From contig CAZSHG010000026.1 in NCBI GenBank assembly GCA_964606695.1, forward strand, positions 1 through 38,111: DNA of 38,111 bases, in the 5' to 3' direction. This document shows, one piece after another, positions 1 to 7,053 of this stretch. Positions within the stretch are counted from its first letter, which is position 1. Every line of letters starts with the position of its first letter. The position numbers and the translations under genes are program-made. The stretch is from CAZSHG01 sp964606695 [NCBI: uncultured bacterium]. Its GTDB lineage: Bacteria; UBP14; UBA6098. Under the pieces are notes generated by a model. That model saw only the letters and a program-made list of their open reading frames with translations, did not search any database and was not told the origin of the DNA.

Positions 1-274
1 CTTCATCTGTTGTAAGTAAAGTAAATATTGTATCTCCGCCTGCTGAATTTTCAAAGGCAAACAGCTCATCTCCTCTATCTGTTCGTGTGTAGTGGGTGGC
101 TAACAATAGTGAATCTGTTTCTAAACTATCTGTGAAGTAAGACCACCTTTTCTGCCCTCGAACGTCCTCGACGCTGTCCGGGTCGAAGGGAATGGCTATT
201 GCGGCGGTCGCAGTAAGCAATAGGGGGAGAAGAGCTATTTTGAAGATTGTCGAATGTCTCATTTTGGTCCTCAT
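1..274 (-). CDS. Secreted protein of unknown function, N-terminal part only
   Basis: The frame is open from an ATG at 274 to the window edge, so only about the first 91 residues are present. It starts MRTKMRHSTIF followed by a hydrophobic stretch ending in small residues (LLTATAAIA), which is a good Sec signal peptide; the mature part begins near IPFDPDS. The start overlaps the stop of the upstream hydrolase gene as ATGA (274-271), so translation is probably coupled; a second ATG at 262 is possible. The visible mature part is rich in Asp, Ser and Thr and shows no family motif I recognise. Being behind a secreted hydrolase suggests a cell-surface or periplasmic role, but this is inference. Confidence 0.7.
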   Translation of the reverse strand, partial: MRTKMRHSTIFKIALLPLLLTATAAIAIPFDPDSVEDVRGQKRWSYFTDSLETDSLLLATHYTRTDRGDELFAFENSAGGDTIFTLLTTDE

Positions 275-2301
275 TTCAGATAGATTATGCGTTTTGTTAT
301 CGATTGTTCGCCGTCGGACGTTTCGGCTCCGCTCAACGACCGGGAGTCCCAGCGCGCGCGGACGAGGTAGATGCCGGACGGGAGAGATGGGGCGGGTTGC
401 CAGACGAATAATCCCCCTAAATCCCCCTTTGACGAGGGGGACTTCACGGACACTGAGCTTGTCGAAGTGTCTTTGGCTAACCTGCCTACTGTCACTTCGA
501 CAGGCTCAGTGACCGTCTCCACCACCCGTCCATTCACATCATAAATCTCCACGCTAATCGGGACGGGGGAACCGTCGCCTACGGGAATATCGACGGCAAT
601 CGTTACAGCCGAATTGAAGGGGTTCGGATATGCCCGAATATCGAGCCGTTCCGGAAGGGCGATGTTCCGTTCCGCTACTGCGACCAAGCTGGAGGTCGGC
701 AGTATCAGCGCCGAGGGATAAACCGCACTGCGATGCACGAAATTCGTGGCCACCGTCGTGTCGCCATCCTCATACATCGGGCCGCCGTCGTTGATGTTGG
801 AATCGAAATGCGGATAGATCGCCGAACTAATCACCACCCGCAGGCGATGCCCCGGCAGAAAGGTCTGCGCGAAAACCTCCGTCTCCACCTCAATCTCGTA
901 AACATCGCCGGGCACCATCAGGTTTTCCACAGCGAGAGTGTCTCGCAAACGCCCTCGCAGTATGCCCTGAGACAAAACCATCGACCTGCCGTCGGGGTAA
1001 ACGTCCGAAATACGAATCGCGAAATCGGTGTCCATGCAGTTCGATTTGACGAAAAGACGCGCGGTTATCCTGCCCGTAACCGTCAGCGGCTCAGTCAGGA
1101 TGTCCGTCGAGTAAACCAGATTATCGTCGCGGGCCTCCACCGAATCGCGCATGTCCAGCGGCCCGGAAATAACCCCCGGATCCGCCGGATTAAAGCGGTT
1201 CGAGCCGTATGCGGGTGAGGGGTCGCGGGGATCGTAGATGAAAGAATCCGCCGTGCCCCCCGCAGGCGCCAAAACCGAGCTCAAAAGCCCATCGGGATGC
1301 AGATACAGCGTGTCCGCGCGGTCAATCATCGAAAACCAGTCGTCGGTCTCAATCCAGAAATCGCTTCCCATCAGAAAATACTGCCCGACAGGCTCGCCCG
1401 CGTAGCCGTTGTCGGCATCGCGGAGATAATAATCGAAAAATTTCTTTGCGATAGGCACCTGGAAATCCTCCGCCGCAGGGTATTCCAGCTCCCCCTGCAC
1501 GAGATCGCCGACATTGCTGTGAGTCCACGGCCCCATAATCAGTTTGTGCTCGTCGCGAACGGCAATGTCGCTTCTGTCGCGTATCGCGTTGAAATCGGAG
1601 ATGATATCCGACGGGAAATGATCGAACCATCCGCTCACCATCAGCATTGGCACGTGGAAATCTTCCGGGTGGTCGGAATTCGCCTCGACAATCTGCCAGA
1701 CATAAGAATAGAGGGGATAGGAGAGGATAAAATCTGACGACGTGAACCCCAGAAACTCCAACGCCTCGTTGTGTTCCTTTCGAAAAACTCCGCCGTAAAA
1801 ATAATCTGTGTAATTCGTTCGGAAATCCTTTATCCATGGTGCCGCGCAGACCAAATGCGGCGGGTTCTGCTGAGCTGTCAAAAACTGAATCGCGCCCAAC
1901 GCCGACCCGCCGTAAGTTCCGACTTTGCCGTCAGACCAGCTCTGGGAGGCTATCCACTCGACGATGTCGTATCCGTCCTGACCTCGGTCATAACCTGTGC
2001 TTCCCGCAGGCGTGGAGGCGTAAAACCCTCGCCAATCCACGGCTACGAAGTTGTAATGCTGAAAATTCCAGATGCCGGAAGTGTCCTCGAGGTCGGCGTA
2101 GAAGGCGAGTCCTCTGTAACTGATTTTATTGTAGGGGGTCTGAATCAGAATCGTGGGTTTGGCGACGGTCGTGTCGAGGGAGAAGATGTCCCCTGCGAGG
2201 GAATCTCCGGTGCGCACGGGTATCCATGTTTCGGTCCAGATGGTATCGGACTGGGCGAAAAGCCCCGCGCACAAAATTATTGCGATGACGAAAAATCTCA
2301 T
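271..2301 (-). CDS. Secreted CocE/NonD family hydrolase (X-Pro peptidase S15 fold) with type IX-type sorting domain
   Basis: A 676-aa secreted alpha/beta hydrolase. Residues 1-18 form a signal peptide. The S15/CocE catalytic domain follows, with a nucleophile elbow GGSALG (Ser about 133), an acid motif SGWFD and a histidine motif GPWTHSN, the usual CocE order Ser-Asp-His. A jelly-roll PepX_C domain (LTVTGRITARLFVKS onward) follows. The C terminus carries AYPNPFN and ends in a sorting-type domain (SGIYLVRAR ... KRIIYLK), as in type IX secreted cargo. Members hydrolyse esters or amides such as acyl-amino acids or X-Pro peptides; the substrate here is unknown. The ATG is supported by AAGGAG five bases upstream. 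The C-terminal domain is interrupted in frame at about residues 597-632 by dispersed repeat DNA. Confidence 0.88.
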   Translation of the reverse strand: MRFFVIAIILCAGLFAQSDTIWTETWIPVRTGDSLAGDIFSLDTTVAKPTILIQTPYNKISYRGLAFYADLEDTSGIWNFQHYNFVAVDWRGFYASTPAGSTGYDRGQDGYDIVEWIASQSWSDGKVGTYGGSALGAIQFLTAQQNPPHLVCAAPWIKDFRTNYTDYFYGGVFRKEHNEALEFLGFTSSDFILSYPLYSYVWQIVEANSDHPEDFHVPMLMVSGWFDHFPSDIISDFNAIRDRSDIAVRDEHKLIMGPWTHSNVGDLVQGELEYPAAEDFQVPIAKKFFDYYLRDADNGYAGEPVGQYFLMGSDFWIETDDWFSMIDRADTLYLHPDGLLSSVLAPAGGTADSFIYDPRDPSPAYGSNRFNPADPGVISGPLDMRDSVEARDDNLVYSTDILTEPLTVTGRITARLFVKSNCMDTDFAIRISDVYPDGRSMVLSQGILRGRLRDTLAVENLMVPGDVYEIEVETEVFAQTFLPGHRLRVVISSAIYPHFDSNINDGGPMYEDGDTTVATNFVHRSAVYPSALILPTSSLVAVAERNIALPERLDIRAYPNPFNSAVTIAVDIPVGDGSPVPISVEIYDVNGRVVETVTEPVEVTVGRLAKDTSTSSVSVKSPSSKGDLGGLFVWQPAPSLPSGIYLVRARWDSRSLSGAETSDGEQSITKRIIYLK
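408..513. repeat. Dispersed repeat cluster inside the hydrolase gene
   Basis: Three short repeat elements sit together in the coding region. A hairpin of C5/G5 type with 'aatccccctaaat' lies at 408-441. A 19-bp element CACTGAGCTTGTCGAAGTG lies at 451-469, and its near-perfect inverse CACTTCGACAGGCTCAGTG at 493-511 (18 of 19 match). The first type recurs at the window end (38081-38111) and part of the second at about 5501-5515. The frame stays open, adding about 35 residues to the sorting domain. Confidence 0.75.
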
Positions 2302-2476
2302 ATTATCTCCTTAAAAGAACGACATTTACACTTCATAAGATGTCCCATCGCCATCGGAAAATCAAGCAAAATCAATTATTGTCGTCGCTGAAAACCCTTC
2401 CCAATTGCAAATTGCCCATTGCCGTCGCTTTCAACTGACGGATACCGGAGCTATAAACTTTCCCAAAAAACGTCGT

Positions 2477-2694
2477 CTCAGGAGCCTCGACTCGGCACTC
2501 AGGAGACTCGACAACGCTTTTGGAAGACGCGACTCGGCTCTCAGGAGCCTCGACTACACTCTCAGGAGAGGCGACAAGCTTCTCAGGAGAGCCGACAACA
2601 CTCTCAGGAGACGCGACAAGCCTCTCAGGAGAAAAAAATGCGCTCTCAGGAGAAAAAAGTAGGCTCTCAGGAGTCAATTCTTAGGTCTCAGAAG
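2477..2694. repeat. 21-bp tandem repeat (minisatellite), about 10.4 copies
   Basis: Units begin CTCAGGAG every 21 bases from 2477 (2477, 2498, 2519 and so on to 2687); the third unit is degenerate (TTTGGAAG) and the last is partial. The second half of the unit varies (CCTCGACTCGGCA, ACTCGACAACGCT, AAAAAAATGCGCT). Because 21 is a multiple of three, several frames stay open on both strands, giving heptapeptides such as LRSLDSA or SPESVVA. The candidate ORFs have only TTG starts and no clear ribosome binding site, so I annotate DNA repeats, not a gene. Confidence 0.9.
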
Positions 2695-2836
2695 CCATTT
2701 TTTGTCGATTTTCCCTCTCTCAGCCGAGTCATGGTTAATATAACTTGTTAAATAACAACATCTTAGAACGTATTGGGGATTTCTCCCCATTCTTGTTTCG
2801 TTATTCGAAAACCTCCTTTCATTTTCGGTTCCGTAG
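2695..2836. other. Intergenic, no gene recognised
   Basis: Noncoding stretch between the minisatellite and the hairpin cluster. I see no credible start with a ribosome binding site and no promoter or strong inverted repeat. Confidence 0.5.
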
Positions 2837-3120
2837 GGGTCAACCGGTGGTTGACCCGTTTTTGGAATAACGAACATTGCCGTTGATCCGTGCGCGGGCG
2901 TATTCAATACGCCCCTACGAACAACCACCGCGAAACCAATTCCGCCCCGACGCGGCACCGGGGGTTATATGAACCCGCGAGGAAATGGCCTCGGCGTTCG
3001 TAATCCGTAGGGGCAATCCTTGTGATTGCCCTTTTTGTGGGTCGTTGCGCCTCTTTGGGCGAATACGAGATTCGCCCCTACGGTTCCGCATTCGACGCAG
3101 GGGCGCGGGCTCCGCGCCCC
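2837..3120. repeat. Cluster of five related GTAGGGGC hairpins
   Basis: Five short perfect hairpins lie within 284 bases: 2837-2857 (9-bp stem GGGTCAACC), 2896-2914 (GGGCGTATT), 3011-3031 (GGGCAATC), 3057-3077 (GGGCGAAT) and 3100-3120 (GGGGCGCGG). Elements 1 and 3 begin with CGTAGGGG on the plus strand; 2 and 4 end in the reverse complement CCCCTACG, so they are the same family inverted. Element 5 is a diverged member (TTTAGGGGC on the minus strand). The inner bases differ but co-vary to keep the stems. This is typical of short interspersed palindromic repeats. Confidence 0.8.
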
Positions 3121-3129
3121 TAAACAACA

Positions 3130-3162
3130 TTCCCCGCGCGGGATAACATGAATTAAATCTAT
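3130..3162. repeat. 33-bp direct repeat, copy A
   Basis: Identical over 33 bases to 3425-3457. It starts TTCCCCGCGCGGGATAAC and ends AATTAAATCTAT, and contains the palindrome CCCGCGCGGG. It supplies the stop codon (3161-3159) of the small minus-strand gene that lies between the copies. Confidence 0.9.
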
Positions 3163-3326
3163 TTTTTCGCATGTTTCTTGTGCAATGAGAGAAGGCCGCC
3201 GAGCGCTACAAGCATGAGGACAACCGAGGTTGCCTCCTCGAATAGCGGGATACCGCGACTCAACAGAAAGCACTCGTGCAACAGGCCGACGATGCCGATT
3301 ATAAAAACTACTATTGCCCAGAACAT
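3159..3326 (-). CDS. Small two-helix membrane protein, 55 aa
   Basis: This short gene starts at ATG 3326 with AAGGAG eight bases upstream and ends with TAG at 3161-3159. The protein begins MFWAIVVFIIGIVGLL (first membrane helix), has a short middle with Glu-Glu (FLLSRGIPLFEEATS), then a second helix SVVLMLVALGGLLSL and a basic tail HKKHAKK. The good ribosome binding site and the clean two-helix pattern argue for a real gene. I recognise no family. It lies between two identical 33-bp repeats, downstream of the three-Cys cassette and on the same strand, so it may be a separate small cassette. Function unknown. Confidence 0.6.
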   Translation of the reverse strand: MFWAIVVFIIGIVGLLHECFLLSRGIPLFEEATSVVLMLVALGGLLSLHKKHAKK

Positions 3327-3424
3327 TTCATTGACTCCTTTTTAATGGCGCATTTGCGCCTGTTTTGTTTTATTTCTGAACCCGCGAGGCAATCGAACTC
3401 TCCACTCTCAACTCTCACTTCCGC

Positions 3425-3457
3425 TTCCCCGCGCGGGATAACATGAATTAAATCTAT
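3425..3457. repeat. 33-bp direct repeat, copy B
   Basis: Exact second copy of 3130-3162, 295 bases away, lying 35 bases past the stop of the three-Cys gene. A further 13-base identity, TGAACCCGCGAGG, precedes each copy (2970-2982 and 3377-3389), so a larger decayed unit was probably duplicated. Confidence 0.9.
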
Positions 3458-3492
3458 GTCCAAGAACGAATCGACGCCAAAAAAAGTTTTTA

Positions 3493-4200
3493 TTAAATTG
3501 GCATTTCACTGTATACTTTCCCGTCAATAGTTCTACCGGCCTTTTTCTTTTGTATCCCGCCCCACTGCTTGAAAAAGAATGCGACATTTGCTTCAGTGCA
3601 TTGGTCTCTGATACTCGTAACCCATTTTTTTTCTATCGGTCTGGAAGCGGGACCGGATTCGCCGCCGACAATTACCCAATGGATATTTCGTAAATTTAGA
3701 TACGGCAAATCAGATAACAATGGTTCAGCTGAGATAAACTTAACTTTAGCGGGTGTATTTCGAAGGTCGTCAATCCGATATACATATTTTGAATTCTCAA
3801 CCGTAACACCAAGCCAAATATTATTTGGCCAGGGCAGTTTATCGGCAATTTTCACAAAGCGTTCCGATCTTTTTGTCAAAACTTGGAAAGTGTGATCCGG
3901 ATTTTTCTCCATCACATCAAATACTTCTTGAATATATACCAATGGGACTTCGTCGTGGAATAAATCGCTCATCGAACAAACAAAAACCAAACGGTCTTTA
4001 GTCCAATGATTCGGCTCGTCGAGGACATCGGGATGGATAGTAACCTCGAAACCGTTTGTGTATTTTTTCTGTCCCATAGCTTGAAGCCTTTTCGACATGC
4101 GCTCTGCGTAGCAATTGAGACAACCGTCGCTTATCTTAGTGCAACCCGTCACCGGATTCCATGTTGTTTCGGTCCATTCGATTGATGTGTTATATGCCAT
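3493..4200 (-). CDS. Three-Cys-motif protein, DUF5131 (phage Gp37/Gp68) family
   Basis: A 235-aa protein of the DUF5131 family, formerly phage Gp37/Gp68. The defining three cysteines lie near the N terminus in [18 protein letters not shown] (Cys20, Cys27, Cys30; CX6CX2C). Family-typical blocks follow: [37 protein letters not shown] and VIVGGESGP. The layout recalls iron-sulfur or radical-SAM-like proteins, but the Cys spacing is not the classical CX3CX2C. The biochemical role is not established. Its ATG directly follows the TAA of the TcmP gene with no gap, so the two are one transcription unit. The pair is visibly more A+T-rich than the neighbours, which suggests horizontal transfer. Confidence 0.88.
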   Translation of the reverse strand: MAYNTSIEWTETTWNPVTGCTKISDGCLNCYAERMSKRLQAMGQKKYTNGFEVTIHPDVLDEPNHWTKDRLVFVCSMSDLFHDEVPLVYIQEVFDVMEKNPDHTFQVLTKRSERFVKIADKLPWPNNIWLGVTVENSKYVYRIDDLRNTPAKVKFISAEPLLSDLPYLNLRNIHWVIVGGESGPASRPIEKKWVTSIRDQCTEANVAFFFKQWGGIQKKKAGRTIDGKVYSEMPI

Positions 4201-5043
4201 TTATATACCTAAAGTTAACTTATCGGTTCCATATTTCCTTGCTTCGTCCCAAAATTTATATCCTAATTTATGTTTTGAAAAAAAAGCAAGATGATAAAGG
4301 TTAATCGAACCCTTAGTATTAATTGCTTTCATGCGTTTCAATGGCGTTTTTAAATACCCGATCATTCCCATTTGGGCAGCATATTCTTTCATTAAAAATC
4401 TTCTAAACTCATTATCCTCTTTAGCACCTTCGGAAAATCGTTCTCTCCAATCGCTAATTCCTAAGAATTTATCGACTTTTTCATTTTCTATACACGAATA
4501 AAGTTTTTTATTTCGGTTCGCGTCCATTCCTATCGCCAATAAGATAAGAAAATCCATTGCTCTATTTTCACTAAGACTTTTAATAGTATTAAAATCAATA
4601 TCAATGCCGAAGGGATCAACGAAGCAGAAACTTAACACTTTATTCCCTTTTGGGACTTCTGAAGCTATCTGGTCTACTATTGAATTACTATCACCTAATA
4701 AATAAGAAACATTAGCGTTCGGAAAGTCTTTGTCGACTCTTTGCTTTAATGCTTCGATATTATTTTTATTTCTTTCGCAGAAAATATATTTATCGAAAGG
4801 AGTTGTAACTGAAAGCGCAATTGTTGCTGATGTGCCGACTATCGCATTAGTATCTCGGATTTTTGCTCTACCAGCTCCTGTAAAAAGATCGATATATATG
4901 CGTTGAGACATCTTTTTTTTCATACCCTCGGAAAATATGTCCACAAAGCATTTAAGGGTGTTATACTTTTCTTCGCCCCATATACCAATAGATGGCGTTT
5001 CTAGTCCGTCATCTTCAAAATGTAATAGCTTATCTGACGCCAT
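4201..5043 (-). CDS. tcmP: Three-Cys-motif partner protein TcmP
   Basis: A 280-aa protein matching the TcmP family, which is named for its regular pairing with a three-Cys-motif protein, as seen here. It has a methyltransferase-like core: IYIDLFTGAGRAKI (residues about 48-61) resembles an SAM-binding loop, and FCFVDPFGIDIDF is the second conserved block; IKSLSENRAMDFLIL follows. The reaction is not known. The start has a near-perfect Shine-Dalgarno (GGAGGTGAT) and a good promoter at 5073-5101, so the cassette carries its own expression signals. Both genes are A+T-rich compared with the flanks. A role in modification of nucleic acid or phage biology is possible but is inference. Confidence 0.88.
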   Translation of the reverse strand: MASDKLLHFEDDGLETPSIGIWGEEKYNTLKCFVDIFSEGMKKKMSQRIYIDLFTGAGRAKIRDTNAIVGTSATIALSVTTPFDKYIFCERNKNNIEALKQRVDKDFPNANVSYLLGDSNSIVDQIASEVPKGNKVLSFCFVDPFGIDIDFNTIKSLSENRAMDFLILLAIGMDANRNKKLYSCIENEKVDKFLGISDWRERFSEGAKEDNEFRRFLMKEYAAQMGMIGYLKTPLKRMKAINTKGSINLYHLAFFSKHKLGYKFWDEARKYGTDKLTLGI

Positions 5044-5072
5044 ATCACCTCCGTTTCTTATGCTCTGATACG

Positions 5073-5101
5073 AAATTACGCATCTGAGTTTTACTTGTCA
5101 A
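5073..5101 (-). promoter_or_regulatory. Promoter of the tcmP cassette
   Basis: Read on the minus strand: TTGACA (5101-5096), 17-base spacer, TAATTT (5078-5073). It lies 30 bases upstream of the tcmP ATG. The -35 is perfect and the -10 weaker. Confidence 0.55.
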
Positions 5102-5633
5102 GGACAATATCGAACATATGTTCTTTTTTCTCTCATATCCCCAGCTCCGGTTTGGTTTGGGGCGAATCGAGTTGAGAGTTGGGGGTGTAGAGTTGAGAGT
5201 TGAGGGTGTAGAGTTGAGGGTTCGAATGTCCGGCAGAGGACGCCTCGGGCAGTATCCCTTTCGTCGGCGGTTCGAAGGCAATGTCGCAATTCACCGCGAA
5301 CAGGCCGTGGCGCACGTCGGAAACGCCGTTTGAAACGGGTATGTTTGGGGTGATATTTTGCGTTACCTTACGCATAGTAACCTCAATTTACATCGTATTT
5401 TGCCGGTGCGCAAGGGAATTTCCGGGGATTTGAAAAAACCCTTCGACCCAGGCGGGTCTTCGGCAAGGCTCAGGACATCGCCCTCGCAATGACGAATAGG
5501 GTTCGACAGGCTCAGCCAGCGTTGGGAGGTGAGAGTTGAGAGGTTAGAGTTGAGAGTGGAAAGGAGGCCGTCAACTACCCCGCCTCGTTGCACTCGGCAC
5601 CCCTTCATTCATGAAGGGGAATTTGGGGCAAGT
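5102..5633. other. Repeat-rich intergenic region without a gene
   Basis: About 530 bases with no credible gene. It holds a 21-bp tandem repeat (5169-5221), a hairpin GACCC/GGGTC (5447-5460), a partial TTCGACAGGCTCAG repeat (about 5502-5515) and a purine-rich GAGAGTTGAGAG stretch (about 5530-5558) that recurs inverted at about 3400-3420. A perfect 9-bp inverted repeat CCCCTTCAT/ATGAAGGGG lies at 5600-5619, just past the VWA-OmpA stop, and could end that transcript, but there is no T tract. Confidence 0.6.
5169..5221. repeat. 21-bp tandem repeat, about 2.5 copies
   Basis: Units at 5169-5189 and 5190-5210 share the pattern GAGTTGAGAGTTGRGGGTGTA, with a partial third from 5211. Composition is almost pure G, A and T on the plus strand. 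Confidence 0.8.
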
Positions 5634-6980
5634 TCAGCCGCAGGAGTAGCAGTGGAGGGTGATTTCTACTCTGCGGTTGGCGCGGCGTTCGGTCTCGTTG
5701 GAATTGGAATTGAGCGGATACATCTCGCCGAACCATGAGACATCGAAGGAGACGTTGCCGTTGAAACGTTCGTTGAGATATTCGTGGACGCTATTCGCAC
5801 GTTTTTTTGATAGGAGCATATTCGAGCCTGTGGGGCCGATGTTGCATGCGTAACCCTTGATTTGAAGTTCCAGGTCGAGCGTGTCCGGCAGTGAATTGAC
5901 GGCGGCGGAGATAGCGTCGAGCATCATTTTGGCTTCGGGCATTAGACTCGCGTTGCCGGGCAAGTGGAAGGGGATGGATTTGGTCGATAGCAGTTTGTCG
6001 GGCAGGACGAAAGGCACAGGTTCCTCGACGAGCTGTAACTCGCCTGGCGCGCGGTATTCGCCGCGGTAGATGTCATTACCGGGGTTTTGGAATACAACCT
6101 TGTGCAGGATGCCGTTTGTGTCGGTGTGCGCGGGCGTGTAGGTTACGAGGTAGCTTCTGTCGAGCACCGCCGCTACCATGCCTGGAGAAAAACCTCCGGG
6201 CGGCTGGACGAGATAAATGCCGCCGGTCTTTTCCGCGATTTCCGCCAGCGCTCCGGGTTTGCTATAGCCGTGCAGGAGGATGTTTATCGGGACGCCGTAT
6301 CGTGTCGCGCGTTCGACGAGGTGGTATGGGATTGATTCCACGGTGAAGTCGCCGTCTGAGAAAAGGACGATAATCGCCGGGCTCGATTGCCGTTTCGCCA
6401 CCAGATCGAGGGCCTCGGATAACGCGCCGGTGAGGTCGGAGCCGCGTGTGTTGGGGTAGGCCAGGCTCTCCGGGTTGGTGGTCAGTGCCTCCGAGGGCAA
6501 CATCCATTCCAGCGTGCGATGGACTTCGTCGCCGAAACGCACCATGGATACCTCGCAAGGTCGATCCTGCAGAATGGAGATATAGCCCCAGATGAGTTTG
6601 TCGGTGAAGCTGACGTAATCACCCATGCTGGCGGAAATGTCCTCCACGATGACCACGTTGGCGCCATCGTGGCCGAATTCGACGTAATCGAAGACGCAAT
6701 TCTCCGCCCAACCGTGGATATCCTCGATGACGACCGCTTTGTCGATATCGAAATTATCCTCGACCGGCACGAAGAACTCGATGCTGTCGGGGAAGCCCGA
6801 TGAGTCCAGGTAGAGGAAACGCGACTTATCCCACTGGAAAGACGGGAACTCGATTGTTGGCAGGACGACAATGTTCTGGACAGGTTTTTCCTCCACGACG
6901 GGTTTGTTACTCGCGCAGGCGATGAAAAGCGTCATCGCGATGGCAATCAGAAGGGCAATATGTGCTACTCGACGTAACAT
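5634..6980 (-). CDS. Lipoprotein with von Willebrand A domain and C-terminal OmpA domain
   Basis: A 448-aa protein. The N terminus is a signal sequence ending LFIACAS, a likely lipobox with Cys at about 23. A von Willebrand A domain follows with the metal site DISAS (about residue 114) and later GSDLTGAL and VLFSDGD. The C-terminal third is an OmpA-like peptidoglycan-binding domain (LDLELQIKGYACNIG, LSKKRANSVHEYL, RRANRRVEITL). It would be anchored in the outer membrane and bind the cell wall, with the VWA domain for protein contacts. The upstream GTG (6986) also fits the frame, but ATG 6980 is preferred because a -10 box lies just before it. It follows the site-2 protease gene on the same strand. 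Confidence 0.85.
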   Translation of the reverse strand: MLRRVAHIALLIAIAMTLFIACASNKPVVEEKPVQNIVVLPTIEFPSFQWDKSRFLYLDSSGFPDSIEFFVPVEDNFDIDKAVVIEDIHGWAENCVFDYVEFGHDGANVVIVEDISASMGDYVSFTDKLIWGYISILQDRPCEVSMVRFGDEVHRTLEWMLPSEALTTNPESLAYPNTRGSDLTGALSEALDLVAKRQSSPAIIVLFSDGDFTVESIPYHLVERATRYGVPINILLHGYSKPGALAEIAEKTGGIYLVQPPGGFSPGMVAAVLDRSYLVTYTPAHTDTNGILHKVVFQNPGNDIYRGEYRAPGELQLVEEPVPFVLPDKLLSTKSIPFHLPGNASLMPEAKMMLDAISAAVNSLPDTLDLELQIKGYACNIGPTGSNMLLSKKRANSVHEYLNERFNGNVSFDVSWFGEMYPLNSNSNETERRANRRVEITLHCYSCG

Positions 6981-6982
6981 AT

Positions 6983-6998
6983 CCACAATATATTGTGT
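6983..6998. promoter_or_regulatory. NrdR-box-like palindrome overlapping the VWA-OmpA promoter
   Basis: CCACAATATATTGTGT matches the NrdR box pattern ACACWATATATWGTGT at 15 of 16 positions and contains the perfect 14-bp palindrome CACAATATATTGTG (6984-6997). The -10 of the VWA-OmpA gene (TATATT, 6992-6987, minus) lies inside it, with a -35 TTGCAT at 7016-7011 and an 18-base spacer. Only one box is seen here; NrdR sites usually come in pairs. Confidence 0.5.
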
Positions 6999-7053
6999 TT
7001 TTTCTAAGAATGCAAGAGCCTAAATTATTTTATCGAAAAAAAATTATTGAGTC

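Noticed and set aside
733-2391. Long plus-strand ORFs opposite the hydrolase gene
   Set aside because: Antisense shadows of a gene with clear catalytic motifs; compositions are Arg- and His-rich and match no family.
2372-2677. Heptapeptide-repeat ORF (SPESVVA type) on the minus strand
   Set aside because: It starts at TTG inside the repeat, has no ribosome site, and other frames across the same 21-bp repeat are also open, so openness has no coding meaning.
2477-2694. CRISPR array
   Set aside because: Repeats are head to tail with a 21-bp period and no unique spacers, and no cas genes are present.
2405-2751. Plus-strand repeat ORFs (LRSLDSA or SQETRQA type)
   Set aside because: Same minisatellite effect; starts are weak and the frames conflict.
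2915-3273. Minus-strand ORFs across the hairpin cluster
   Set aside because: They translate the palindromic repeats, overlap the 55-aa gene in another frame and lack ribosome sites.
5600-5619. Rho-independent terminator of the VWA-OmpA gene
   Set aside because: The stem is perfect but no T tract follows on the minus strand, and the area is full of dispersed palindromes, so it is mentioned only as a possibility.
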